NCBI GenBank assembly: GCA_023078685.1
Contig: JALGAS010000001.1
Location: forward strand, 186,001-250,000
Reading direction: 5' to 3'
DNA: 64,000 bases
DNA from: Neopestalotiopsis rosae
Taxonomy: Eukaryota > Ascomycota > Sordariomycetes > Amphisphaeriales > Sporocadaceae
Positions 13,600 to 24,379 of the stretch are shown here, piece by piece (the stretch's first letter is position 1; each line of letters starts with the position of its first letter). The notes under the pieces were generated by a model. That model searched no databases. It was not told where the DNA came from and saw only the letters and a program-made list of their open reading frames with translations. A program made the translations under genes and the position numbers.

Positions 13600-16069
13600 A
13601 TGTACACGCAACCCGCAGCTATGGCGGCAGCACCACAAAAACCAGAGACTTTTATGCTCAGCACAGAAGCTCAGCAGGCATTGCCGCATGATGCGCAGGT
13701 AGCGCTGCAGCAAGTTGATAATCGTAAGTCGTTGTAGTTCGCGATCCATGATGGCCATGGATGAATCAAGCCTCGTACTCATTGCCTCGTCTAGTCAAAT
13801 ACTTCCTCATCTCTGCCCCTGTCGATTGGCAGCCAGATCAGTACATTCGCAGATTTCTTCTCCCAACCGGCGAATACGTCTCTTGTGTACTATGGAACAA
13901 CCTGTTCCACGTCTCGGGCACTGACATTGTCCGCTGCCTTTCCTTCCGCTTCCAAGCTTTCGGACGCCCCGTCAAGAACTCCAAGAAGTTCGAGGAGGGT
14001 ATCTTCTCAGATCTGAGAAACCTGAAGTCTGGCACTGATGCATCCCTTGAGGAGCCCAAGAGCCCGTTCCTCGACTTTCTCTACAAGAACAACTGCATCC
14101 GAACACAAAAGAAGCAGAAGGTCTTTTACTGGTACAGTGTCCCTCATGACCGCCTCTTCCTCGATGCCTTGGAGCGTGACCTGAAGAGGGAGAAGATGGG
14201 CCAGGAGGCCACCACCATGGCTGTCAGCGAGCCTGCTCTGTCGTTCCAGTACGACTCTTCTCAATCGCTCTACGAGCAGCTCACCAAGGCCCAGCAAGCC
14301 AACTCCTCGTCCTTCAACGCACAGCAGGTGTCCTTTCCTCAGTCCCAGGCCCCTTCTCCCGTGATGAGGGCAATGGAATCGATGCCCCCTCCGCAAATGA
14401 TCCCTCAGACCATGGCCCCTTTATCCGACGGCATGGACGCGATGGTTCAGTACCAGGCAATGGCGATGGCCCCAGCTCTCCCACCTCAGGTTCAGCAGGT
14501 GGTGAAGCGGGAGCCTGAGTTCGCTCGCGTCCAGTACAACCAGAATGGCGTTCCGATCCAAGGCCACCACCAGCGTCACGCTTCCATGCCTGCCTACGGC
14601 CTCGAGTACTCACCAGCCCCGTCTTTTGTCTCTTCGCAATACGAGGACTACAGCAACCGCGGCATCTCTTTCGAGCCAATCACTCCTCCTCAGCAAGCCT
14701 TGGGCATGGGCGCCGAGCCCGCCTACATTGCCAACGAGGAGACTGGCCTGTACACTGCTATTCCTGACCACATGGGTGGTGTCAATGGTCTCAACGGAAT
14801 GATCCAGCTGCCCCCGTCCAACCTCGCCGGACCTCAGTTCTCTCGCGCCTACGGAGCAAACAACGTCTACTCTGTCATTGAGGGTTCTCCCACCTACAAG
14901 CAGCGACGAAGACGCTCATCGATTCCTCCCTCCATCTCCGCCATTGCAGCTGCCACCGCTCAAGTGCAAGCAGCCGCCCACCGCCCTTCTGAGCTGAGAA
15001 GATCGGTCTCTGCTTCAGTCGGACCTGTTCCCGAGGATGATGGCGAGACTTCGCCGCCTGGCCTCGCCTACAGCAACTCCCAGGTGTCCATGGGCCACCA
15101 GCACAAGGACATGATGCACGACATGTCGAGACACGGTACCCCTCTGTCCACTGTCGAGGGCAGCCCTGCCATGAACCCTCTGGCACTTCAGCACCATGAC
15201 TACATGCACATGGGCCACAATGACCTCAACGGCGACTCGATGAGCGAGCGTGGCATGATGTCGCAAGGTGGACCCAATGTGGTTCGTCGTGCTCGCTCTG
15301 CCACAGTCATGGAGCTTGGCCCATACCCTCAGAAGTCCCACTCCTGCCCAATTCCTACCTGTGGCCGTCTCTTCAAGCGTTTAGAGCACCTGAAGCGGTA
15401 AGACCGATATTTTTTTACGTTATGACTCATGTGTGATGCGCCGCGCATGTATCTGACTCAATATCTAGACACGTGAGAACACATACACAAGAAAGACCCT
15501 ACATCTGCCCTTATTGTAGCAAGGCATTCTCTAGATCGGACAACCTAGCACAGTACGAACCCATATCTTTCCTACATGTATCTTTCCTTTGTCTCAAAAA
15601 AACAAGAACAAAATCATGTGATGAGCTACGATGTATTGTGCGAGACCGCGAACCAATTCAGAAAACTTCAACCACGTCACGAACCGCATCAGTCATGCAC
15701 ACTACATCATCACTCTCACAGATATTGGATCCGGATAAGAATGAGAACTAACATAGCCATTTTCACAGACACAAGCGCACACACGATCGCGGTGAGGGAG
15801 CAGAGGGTGGCTTTCCCCTGTCGGGCGAGGAGGAGGACGAGTACTCTGGCGAGGACCACCTCGGTTCTCTGGAGGAAGCCTCTCCCAACTCCGAAGGTGG
15901 ATACATGCACAGCTCGCTCAACAGCGTCGCACACGGCCACAACCACGGTACTCCTACCAGCAATGGCATGATGCCGGCCACGTCCATGTCGCAGCAGCCG
16001 ACTTTTAACAGCCTGCAAACGCTCAGCATGCCAATGACCATGAGCACACCGGCTGGTGCTATGATGTAA
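13600..16069 (+). CDS. STE12: STE12-like homeodomain/C2H2 transcription factor
   Basis: Transcription factor at the end of the pheromone/filamentation MAP-kinase pathway; in plant- and insect-pathogenic fungi it governs invasive growth and mating. Proposed exons 13600-13723, 13795-15397, 15469-15552 and 15769-16069 join in frame to 703 residues. The STE DNA-binding domain spans roughly residues 40-165 (LKYFLISAPVDW near its start). A long Gln/Pro/Met-rich middle follows, with a phospho-site-like Arg/Ser stretch (KQRRRRSSIP). Two C2H2 fingers lie at about 559-581 (C559, C564, H577, H581) and 589-609 (C589, C592, H605, H609), then an acidic segment and a Met/Ser-rich tail. Two fingers and this length are typical of filamentous ascomycetes. 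Every donor is GTAAG- or GTACG-like. The gene is convergent with FAF1. Exon 3 is an in-frame cassette (see findings). Confidence 0.95.
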
Positions 16070-17205
16070 GAGGTGGAATATGTTGTTGTTTTTGACTGGT
16101 TTTCTCTTGTTTTCTAGCGGGTTGCATCATGACGGACATGCCATTTTTTCATTTACGTTGGAGGAATCATGCGGATGACTCGTTGAAGCCATTGAAGGAA
16201 GGCTTCCGAGCTTGTGTGGATTTAGCGGACTGTTTTGTGACGCGAGACTGGAGGTCTCTGCGTTGTAGTGAACCAACAAACAGCCTGGTTCACGCGAATA
16301 CACCTTTTGATCTGAGGCTCACCAATTCCATGGCAATTGGACGCCTATTTTTTACTACCATTTTCTTATTATTTTCCTTTGTCTTCTTATCTTCTTGTTA
16401 TCTTCTTAACAGCACGAGGGATACCAAAATCGCGACGATAGACAGACGGTTGAGCATTTCGCCGATGGTCACTGCATTGGAATGGATGTCACTACATCGA
16501 GTTGGAAGGACGGACGACTGGAAGTGAGAGGGCAACTCATGCTATGTATATATAGTCTTTTATTAGCCTCTTCACTATTTCTTGTATTTACCACGTCCAA
16601 TAGGAGGAGGTAGCACTCGGTGTATGGTACCAGGAAACCCATCAAATGGATTTATCTGGGACAAAGACCCGAAAAAAAAGGATATGAAGAAACTCAAGAG
16701 AGCGGGATCTCAAGATCAGCTCATTCGAGATACACTAAGTTCGACCGAAAAAACAAATCAAAGAAATATACAAACAACCTCAGACCATCTTCTCACATTG
16801 TGCCATGATGATCGAGATGACATGCCGTGGATGCGGATTGGTTGAATAAGAATGGTGCCAATTCTGGTCGCTCTTAATTGACTTGGAAAACCTCCTGCCA
16901 TCTATAGACGCCAATTAGGTTCACCCAGCCAAATGTGCAACAGCGTGTGTCAAAAATCACGACGATCTCAAAGTCTAGAAGCAAGTTCTCTGCGAATTCC
17001 CAGTCTATAAACATGATGGAAATAAAGTTTCCAACGGGGGTATCTCAATCGATCACAGTTCCCCACCACAGACGCATTTGTTCGTGCCACTCACTGCGAT
17101 AGCAACTCGCGATCATCTTCGCTCAAGTACATCGCAGACCCAACAAGGTACTAGAATTGTTGTTCTCGTAGACGCGTATATCGCCGCCTTTGTCCATTCT
17201 ACAAT
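16070..17205. other. Intergenic region between convergent STE12 and FAF1
   Basis: This 1.1-kb stretch holds the 3' untranslated regions of two convergent genes. A T-rich run near 16345-16410 and a TATATATAG segment near 16546 could serve in 3' end formation of STE12. No further gene is supported. Confidence 0.6.
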
Positions 17206-18264
17206 TTACCTCCTGCGCTTCTTCGTCTTGCCGCCTCCGCGCACAGGTCCATTGATCTCAGCAACATCACGCTTGCTGAGCCTCAGCATACCTCCCCTCA
17301 TCTTGCCCACGGCGGGGGCATCGACGGCCCTCTCCCGCTTCTTGGCGGCGGAGAACTTCCTACCGCCCGATCCCGAAGAGGCCTCCCTCTCGAGAATGAT
17401 GCCGTTCTCCTTGGCCTCGCGGCGCCTCTTGGCCTCGCGGTCGCGGCGCGCGCCCTCGATGCCCTTGCGGTGGCTCATCGGCATCTTGTCCTGTTTGTAG
17501 ATGGAGGAGGCGCTGCCGCTGAGGGCCCCAACGCGCATGTCGGTGGCCAGGTGGCGGTTGCGGCCGACGTGCTCCGTGGTCACGGCCGAGCCGATGAGCG
17601 AGCCGGACCGCTTGGTCGGGTTGAACAGGTGCGACTCGGACAGCAGCCGCTGCAGGGCCAGGTCGTTCTTGACCAGGTCCGCCGAGTCCTCCTCGGTCGG
17701 GGTCTTGTTGTGGTTCTTTTGCTTCGCCTTGCTGTTGGCCTTGTCGTCGTCGCCGCCCACCGAGGCGAGGGGGACCTTGGACGAGAGGTAGGCTTTGGCT
17801 TCGCGCCTTGCCAGCGCCGCGGCTAGGGGGTTGGTCTTTGGTGTGTTGGATTGTGTATAGTCCACCACCTCGATCTTGTTGGCTTCTGATTCGTCGTCGT
17901 CTTCGTCATCGTCTTGGCCTTCGGAGCCGGAAAGACCGTCCCAGTTGTCCCCTTGTTCGTCCTCATCATCTTCGTCGTCGTCGTCGTCGTCCTCTTCTTC
18001 ATCCGAGGATCGCATGTCTTCTACATCGTCGTCCTGTTTTGCGTCGATTGAATTTTGCACTTTTCCTCGAGACTTTCCATTCGACTTCTTTTCTGTTTTT
18101 GTTTTTGTTGTTGTGCTCTCGTCCAATGGTGCAAACTGTGCCTCGAAATGCCGCCTAAAGATTTCTCTTGCTTCCTCCTCTGAGATTGCTGGTTTCTCTG
18201 CCGGGGCCGCGGCTTTGGGGGTCACGGAAGCGCGAGATTTGCGCTTTCCGAGAACTGTCGTCAT
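17206..18264 (-). CDS. FAF1: Faf1-like 40S ribosome biogenesis protein
   Basis: Single-exon gene, 352 residues, close to the length of yeast Faf1 (forty-S-associated factor), a nucleolar protein needed for early pre-18S rRNA cleavages. The N-terminus (MTTVLGKRKSR) is basic. About residues 70-120 form a very acidic Asp/Glu/Ser tract encoded by GAC/GAT repeats. The C-terminal third, from about KRSGSLIGSAVTTEHVGRNR onward, matches the Faf1/DUF4602 style: Lys/Arg-rich helices (MSHRKGIEGARRDREAKRRR) and a basic end (KTKKRRR) that looks like a nucleolar signal. The family call rests on recognition of this C-terminal block and overall layout. It is convergent with STE12 and divergent from HIS6, so the 18265-18764 interval probably carries both promoters. 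Confidence 0.82.
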   Translation of the reverse strand: MTTVLGKRKSRASVTPKAAAPAEKPAISEEEAREIFRRHFEAQFAPLDESTTTKTKTEKKSNGKSRGKVQNSIDAKQDDDVEDMRSSDEEEDDDDDDEDDEDEQGDNWDGLSGSEGQDDDEDDDESEANKIEVVDYTQSNTPKTNPLAAALARREAKAYLSSKVPLASVGGDDDKANSKAKQKNHNKTPTEEDSADLVKNDLALQRLLSESHLFNPTKRSGSLIGSAVTTEHVGRNRHLATDMRVGALSGSASSIYKQDKMPMSHRKGIEGARRDREAKRRREAKENGIILEREASSGSGGRKFSAAKKRERAVDAPAVGKMRGGMLRLSKRDVAEINGPVRGGGKTKKRRR

Positions 18265-18764
18265 CTTATGGCTTGTCTAATTATTTTGTATGTATCTGGT
18301 TTTTCCAAAAGAATGAAGTGTTTTGTTGAATAAGGTATAGTGAATATTGCGACAACTCGAATGGGGAATGATGGATATTTGAGAAGTTGTTTCTAGAGGC
18401 TCCCCCAAAACTTTTTTTTTCTGGAGCCAGCCTTGCGCCCTGTCGCATGCAGCACGAACCGCTATATCAAGCCAATCACAAGGATGGTTAGTGCTAGATT
18501 GCTCCTGAGATTAGCGATTAGCTACCTACCCCGCGGGAGCCTCGCAGAGCTAGATTCAAGACTTTTTAGCGAATTGAGCCCCGCCATTGCAGTCATATGA
18601 ATGTCTCAATGCATCAGTGACTATTCATATACTTTAGCTCTTCTTAACTCACTACCTCGATTATAAAGAAGATCTTCGCTTTGCATATAATATTGAAATT
18701 ATTCTTGTCATTTCATAATTCACACTTCATTCTCACGTCACCAAATATCCAATATCCGGAAACA
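18265..18764. promoter_or_regulatory. Shared divergent FAF1/HIS6 promoter region
   Basis: Only 500 bp separate the start codons of FAF1 (minus) and HIS6 (plus). A CCAAT box lies at 18472-18476, and a TATAAA at 18662-18667 sits about 100 bp before the HIS6 ATG, a sensible spacing. I looked for a TGASTCA Gcn4/CPC1-type element, expected for an amino-acid biosynthesis gene under cross-pathway control, and found no perfect copy. Confidence 0.55.
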
Positions 18765-19827
18765 ATGACGCGCTTTAGGCCGTGCATTGACCTGCACGCC
18801 GGCCAGGTCAAGCAAATCGTGGGCGGCACCCTGAGCAACGACACGGCCGAGCTCAAGACCAACCACGTCTCGCTGCACCCGGCGGGCCACTTTGCCAAGC
18901 TGTACCGCGACAGCGAGCTGGCCGGCGCCCACGTCATCATGCTGGGACCCAAGAACGACGAGGCCGCGTCCGAGGCCCTCGCCGCCTGGCCCGGCGGCTT
19001 GCAGGTCGGCGGCGGCATCAGTGACAAGAATGCCAAGGAGTGGATCGAAAAGGGCGCGGAAAAGGTGAGATGAGAGAAAATGAGCTCTTGACGATTTGAA
19101 CCTTTTCTTCTGCTTCTTCTATTCATGATCTTGAAAAAAGAAAGGAAGAAAAACTGTATCCCAGTATTCATCAGGACACGATAGAGAACTGGCAGCTAAA
19201 GCATCACTCGTTTCAAGTAGGTCATTATAACATCTTACCTGTTTCCCGATGGCAAGTTCAGCCAGGAGAGGTTAGATGCCGTCCTCCAGGCCCTGGACGG
19301 AGACAAGAACAAGCTCGTCATTGACCTGAGCTGCCGGCGGAAAGGCGATGACAAGTGGTTCGTCGCCATGAACAAGTGGCAGACCATTACGGATATGGAG
19401 GTCAACCAGGGTGAGTACCTCATATTGCCATATCCATTTTGATGACAGTGAAATGCTCTCAATCTGCCACCAACAGAAAATGAAAAAAGTGTCATGAGAA
19501 GATAAACGTATCTCAGCTGACAAAAGAAATGCTGCCACAGAATCCATCAAACAGCTCGAGCCCTACTGCTCCGAGTTCCTGATCCACGCCGCGGACAACG
19601 AGGGCCTGCAAAAGGGCATTGACGAGAAGCTCGTCGGGCAGCTGGCCGAGTGGTGCAGCATACCCGTCACCTACGCCGGCGGCGGCCGCCACCTCGAGGA
19701 CCTGGACCTCGTCAAGCAGATCAGCGGCGGCCGGGTCGACCTGACCATTGGCAGCGCCCTCGACTGCTTTGGCGGCGACGGCGTCAAGTTTGACGACTGC
19801 GTGGCTTGGAACCGCAAGCAGACGTGA
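18765..19827 (+). CDS. HIS6: ProFAR isomerase, histidine biosynthesis (HIS6/HisA)
   Basis: Phosphoribosylformimino-5-aminoimidazole carboxamide ribotide isomerase, the Amadori rearrangement step of histidine synthesis; a cytosolic TIM barrel. Exons 18765-19064, 19221-19410 and 19541-19827 give 258 residues, close to yeast His6 (261). The start [14 protein letters not shown] carries the first catalytic Asp (D9). LQVGGGIS and TYAGGGRH are the two phosphate-binding loops, and LVIDLSCRR has the second catalytic Asp region. The exon 1-2 join restores [16 protein letters not shown], which is strongly conserved in the family and fixes that intron. The intron 2 join (VNQ-ESIKQ) is phase 1. The gene body is GC-rich and codon-biased relative to flanks, as in well-expressed genes. 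Confidence 0.95.
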
Positions 19828-20829
19828 GGGTTCCCAACAACAGTGAGTTGGCATACTGATTTGCTCACATTAAGTAAGATGATCAGTAAGCAGAGAGGAG
19901 GATTCTAAAATTGCTTTAGAGGAATTGATATACCGATATAGAAATCTCAGCTTATCCTCAGTGGATATTACAGATCATCACAAAACATGGCATTATCGTC
20001 GGTTTCATGTCTGGCCGAGCGTCTGCGTACTTGGAATGTGCTCCGCCCAAAGTCTCAAGTTGTGCTCTTATCGAATGTTGGCAACTCGGTGATTAGCCGG
20101 CCTTGGAATATTAAATCAATCACCTGGCCAATGAGGCCCTTCGTTACAGCGTAGTCCAAAACTTGTGCAAACGCACTCACTCCCCCTTTTCCCCTCCCTC
20201 CTCCGTTTGTCGAGGTCACTTGGTGTTGGATAATGCAAAGAAATTCCAACAAACAGAGCTTCAATCTTCCTGGCAAGATGGTGTAGTGGTCCGGCTGGCA
20301 GGTTATCATGGTCTTCAATGACAAAAGTCACCCCAGGTCTTCCTGGTCCGCTTGGGTAACTCCCCTTAAGGCTGTTGACATCAACATAAGAAACGGGTTC
20401 AAATCCCTGAGCTGTGACTTATCTTTTTTTTTTTTTTTCGTATTCCACACTATCCTTTTTGATTTCAGCTTACAAGGCAGTCCAATTTTACTCTACTTGG
20501 TGCTGTCGTATACTTGTTGTGTCTGAGAAACCTTGCCTGAATCAACCTTTATAGGCGACCTGTTGTCGTCTACGGCAAGCTCGGGTTGAACAAGAGTGCT
20601 CACTTGTCAGCAAATTATTATTTCACTCGGGTGGACCGTTTTCCACCCTGTCTTTGTTTGTGCCCAGATTAGATTCAACTTTGACAGATACGATGAGTCG
20701 TTTCTGGAAATCGGCAGTTTGGTAAAATTCGCCCATCTTGGCCCAATGAGAACCAGACGGACCAAGTCCAGTAACTACATACATCTGGCATGAGAATTGC
20801 GAGATACATTCATTTAATACAAGAACTTT
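19828..20829. other. Intergenic region between convergent HIS6 and DML1
   Basis: About 1 kb of 3' flanks of convergent genes. It contains a 15-T run (20424-20438) and a stretch at about 20278-20406 with tRNA-promoter-like words, considered and rejected as a tRNA. No protein gene is supported. Confidence 0.55.
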
Positions 20830-22727
20830 TCAGTCATCATCGTCATCATCACTTCCGCTGGACCAGCCTTCCTTGTATCCCTCTGCAATCTCGGCGAGCT
20901 CGTTGCCAACATCTTCTCTGTCTTCCAGGCCAATCGACCTCAGCACCGTCGTGCGCAGACCCTTCATCTTGTCGGTGACGGACGAGTCTGTAGAAATGAC
21001 TGTCCGCATCGACACTGGGTTTCTGATGGAGTCGCCTTCCCGATCTCTAAAGACGCGGGGATAGCTGTCCAACATGGGATACATGAGCTGCGATTGAAAT
21101 CTGCAAGAGGCGTTTGATTAGCTCAGGAACTGTGTGACGAGTGTGACGTCCCAGATCACAGTATTCATATCAGATACGGGTACAATCACTTACTTGTGTG
21201 TCTTTGGGCGTTCAAAACGTCTGTGTTCGTGATCAAGAGTTTCATCGTCGTCAAAGCCCTTTAGTTCATCCTCACCTCTAGCTGTGCTCAGCTGGGAGAA
21301 GAGGTGCGGCTTCCGTCGGCTTCTGCCGCCTGCGGATGAAGTGATATTCTCCTCAAGGCAGGATAGGTCCACATCGAGCTTGGCCACGCCTCCAGAAGAG
21401 GAGCCTGTATCCGACTGTTGGTCCTCATAAGACTCGAGCGCGCTGAGACGGTCGTACATTTCCCCTCTGCCCGTCGGAAGGTGCATTGCTCCATTTGCAC
21501 CGTTCTGGGCCGGTTTTGGCGGTTCGATCAAGCTGAACTGCATATTGACAATGACTTGCTTGCCAAACACATTTAGGAGATCAGTGGCATTGCCGAGACT
21601 CGTCGAGTTGGCCTGGTTGGTGATCTTCATGCGAGTGTAGAGAGAAGTACTCTCCATAGCTGCGTTGAAGAGGGCCGAGACGTGCCATGGCGATGATCGG
21701 TCCAAGGAGATGCTCGAGGGGAGTCTCTGGGGGACAGCAAGAGGAATCACGAGTGATGCTTGGGAATTCATATCCGCAAGGGCTCTTGCCTTGTTGACCA
21801 GCTTCAAGAGTCTCTTCTCCTGGAGACGAATCAAGATTAGCAATGATTCAAGGAAAAGCTTGAGATGGTGGAGGGGAAACTCACCCGCGGAAGACCATTT
21901 GTTGGCTCTTGAAGACCCCAAACCCAAATGGGCGTCTTGCCGTACTCGTCACGCAGGCGTTCCATATACTTGGCCGCAAAGCCACCCCAGGCATCGTCGA
22001 TACCCGTCATGACCTGGACGCCCTGCATCTGGTCGGCCTCCTCGACAAAGGGGCGCAGGTCGCGGTCGACAATGTCGTGGTCCTTGTCCAGCGCGGAGAA
22101 GAGCTCCTCGCCCATGGACCACTTTTCAAAGGGCATCAGGCTCGAGTTGAGCTCGTACTCATTGAGCTGGACAATGGACCGCGGGTGGTAAAAGACGCGG
22201 CTGAAGTCGGACCAGTACCGCACAGAGCTCGACGTGAGCTCCGGGGCGGCTGCGCCGGTATCCAGACTCTCCTGGTAGGCACTGAGCTCAATGGGCTGTT
22301 GCTTCTGCACCACGGTTTGCCCGTTCCTAATCACCGTCGGGTCAGTCGGAAAGGCAGAAGGACCTGGGGTAGACAGAACGAGGAGGCAAGAACACACCAT
22401 AGAGCTGTCGGTTCACCATCTTCAGCCTCGTACAAGGCATTGATCTTGCGCATGGAGCCAAAGCCGCCCTTTAGGTCGTAAATGACTGTTCTCGGCATGT
22501 AGGTTTCGGTGCCATCTGCGCCAACGCCCGGCCTGAAATGGACGTCATGGTCAACGGGTGATTCGCCTTCCTCTCCATAGGTAAAGTAGGATTCCTTGAA
22601 TATGGTTAGCAAGTCGATTCGTCTTCGATATAGGTCAAGTAAGTAGCTGTCAAACCTGAGTGTTCCAGAAGTGTGTGCCCAGATAATTGCTCTGCTGCCC
22701 GAGCTGCAGCGTAATGATCTCACGCAT
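20830..22727 (-). CDS. DML1: DML1/Misato-like mtDNA inheritance protein
   Basis: Tubulin-like protein of the Misato/Dml1 family, linked in yeast to mitochondrial DNA partitioning and in animals to mitochondrial distribution and spindle assembly. Five exons (22656-22727, 22398-22594, 21885-22326, 21194-21819, 20830-21100) join in frame to 535 residues. The N-terminus [20 protein letters not shown] resembles the first strand and loop of tubulin, followed by [14 protein letters not shown] and DHDVHFRPG, which are hallmarks of the family. [22 protein letters not shown] lies in the Misato segment II. The C-terminus ends in a short Ser/Asp run. All five exon joins use GT-AG introns of 61-93 nt. The start was chosen because the MREII motif is invariant at the family N-terminus. 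Confidence 0.93.
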
Positions 22728-23492
22728 GATGTCTCATTGGGCAGCTCAGCCACAAGGAATAATTGGGGTATCGAAGGGTGTCTGTTACAGACGTCTTATA
22801 TCCTCGGCTGGATACACATGCATGCATATATCTGCATACGATGGAGGTTGTCTAGAGTGAAGATGGGGAATGCTATTGAGCTGCCATAATTGGCCATGAA
22901 ATTCGCCGATGATCGTCAACTGAATTCATAGCTGCTACTTCATAGGCGGGCGCTGCAGAGCTCCGCTATCCTTAGGTTTCCCTAACTGAACTTTTTTTGC
23001 ATAGGGCGTAGGTAGCAGTAGCTCTTTTAGCGGCGGCTGCCACGCAATTGGCAAGCCCCAGAAATATCTACTGTACCACACTGACGGACGGGCTCTGGCG
23101 GGGTGGGCAGTGGGCAGTGGGCAGTGGGCAGTGGGCAGTGGGCAGTGGGCAGTGGGCCTCGGCTTGTCGTTTTAGTTGCACTGAAGTGTCAATGTCTGAG
23201 TGAGCTGGCAGAAAGCGAAAGCCTTCCCAGTCGACCCAGACCCAGTACGGGGCGGCCGTCGTAGTCGTCCATGCTAAAATCATAAGAGGTCCTTGCCTGC
23301 CTGCATTGCATTATCCCTTGACCTTTTTTACACTGAAGCGCCGTCTTGTTTTTACCTAATCCTTAAACAGCTCTTCATATCAAACCATATATACCAACCA
23401 GCTCGACGTTGCTTCTCTTTGCGCAACCTTTTCCCCACCCTCATACATTCTTCTGGTCCTCTGAAAACTTCATCTCTACGTGACCTGCAAGA
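22728..23492. promoter_or_regulatory. Divergent DML1/AhpC-like promoter region with TATA box
   Basis: The 765 bp between two divergent genes contain a (GTGGGCA)n array (23103-23157, listed separately). A TATATA at 23388-23393 lies about 100 bp before the ATG of the plus-strand gene and is a reasonable TATA box for it. CTCTTTGC and CCACCC-type pyrimidine-rich words follow. No coding sequence is supported here. Confidence 0.55.
23103..23157 (+). repeat. (GTGGGCA)7 minisatellite
   Basis: Seven perfect tandem copies of a 7-bp unit plus a partial eighth. Each unit supplies a GGG run spaced by four bases, so the plus strand could in principle fold as a G-quadruplex. It lies about 340 bp upstream of the AhpC/TSA-like gene and about 375 bp upstream of DML1. 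Confidence 0.95.
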
Positions 23493-24379
23493 ATGGCCAA
23501 CCAATTGAATCTAAACCTCGCTCAGGAGTGGGAGTCGTGGAAAACCCCGGAAGCCAAGGACGTGCAGCCGGCGCCGAAGCCCGGTGAGCAGGCTCCGGTC
23601 AATGAGAACTTCAAGCTGAAGACGGATAAGCCCACCCTTATTGTCTTTTTGCGACACTGCGGTTGTCCTTGTACGTCTTGTCTCTCTGATATCTCTACTG
23701 CATCTCTGAATCACCACCTTCATCTTCCCCCCCTGAAAATCTCTTGAAGCACACCGACATTTTTGCCCGGGGTCAGAGGAGAACGTTTACATCTGTAATG
23801 TCTTGGCATGGGCTATACAGCTCAAAAATGAGATGATACTATACACCATGCAAACATCCTTCACTTGGATTCCATGCTCTGAATATCTTCTCTCTTCCCC
23901 CCTCATTTCTCCCGCTGAACATATATACTGACAACCCTGAACCCCTTGTTGCAGTCGCAGAAAAGGTCTTCAAGAAGCTCACATCCATCTCGTCAAAGTA
24001 CAAGGAGGACCTGCACTGCGTGGCCGTCTCGCACTCGTCCCCAGAGGCCACGGAGCGCTGGGTCGTGCAGGTGGGCGGCAACTGGGAGGTCGAGGTCGTC
24101 GTCGACCACGAGCGCGAGCTCTACGCCCAGTGGGGCCTGGGCACCTCGTCCACCTGGCACGTCCTGAGCCCCCTGTCGCTCTACAAGACGTTCCAGCTCG
24201 GCAAGCAGGAGAACATCTGGAACCGCGCCACCGAGAGCGGCAACCGCTGGCAGACGGCCGGCGCCTTTGGCGTCGACGCCGACGGCACCGTGCGCTGGGT
24301 CCAGGTCGCCGCCTCGGCTGACGATATGCCCAACCTCGACGAGGCTGTGCGGACCATGGGCATCAAGCCTAGGAAATGA
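23493..24379 (+). CDS. AhpC/TSA-like (peroxiredoxin-like) protein
   Basis: Two exons, 23493-23670 and 23955-24379, give 200 residues with a thioredoxin fold of the AhpC-TSA_2/peroxiredoxin-like kind. The first beta strand (KPTLIVFLRHCGCPFAEK) carries C56 and C58 where family members have the redox-active cysteine motif. Downstream are VEVVVDHERELYAQWGLG and DADGTVRWVQVAASADDMPN, the usual C-terminal half in which an ancient prolyl/strand core is kept. Whether it is a true peroxidase is unknown; many members lack measured activity. The intron is 284 nt, unusually long for this window, and falls directly after the cysteine motif; the acceptor GCAG followed by TCGCAG restores CPFAEKVF. Exon 2 is notably GC-rich. 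Confidence 0.88.

Noticed and set aside
20278..20430. tRNA-like region: TGGTGTAGTGG (A-box-like) and GGTTCAAATCC (B-box-like), plus AAGTCAC/GTGACTT complementary ends
   Set aside because: The boxes are about 118 bp apart and neither start gives a consistent acceptor, D-arm and anticodon arm. The T-stem pairs only three bases. A tRNAscan-SE/Infernal run would settle it; a score above the usual cut-off would overturn this.
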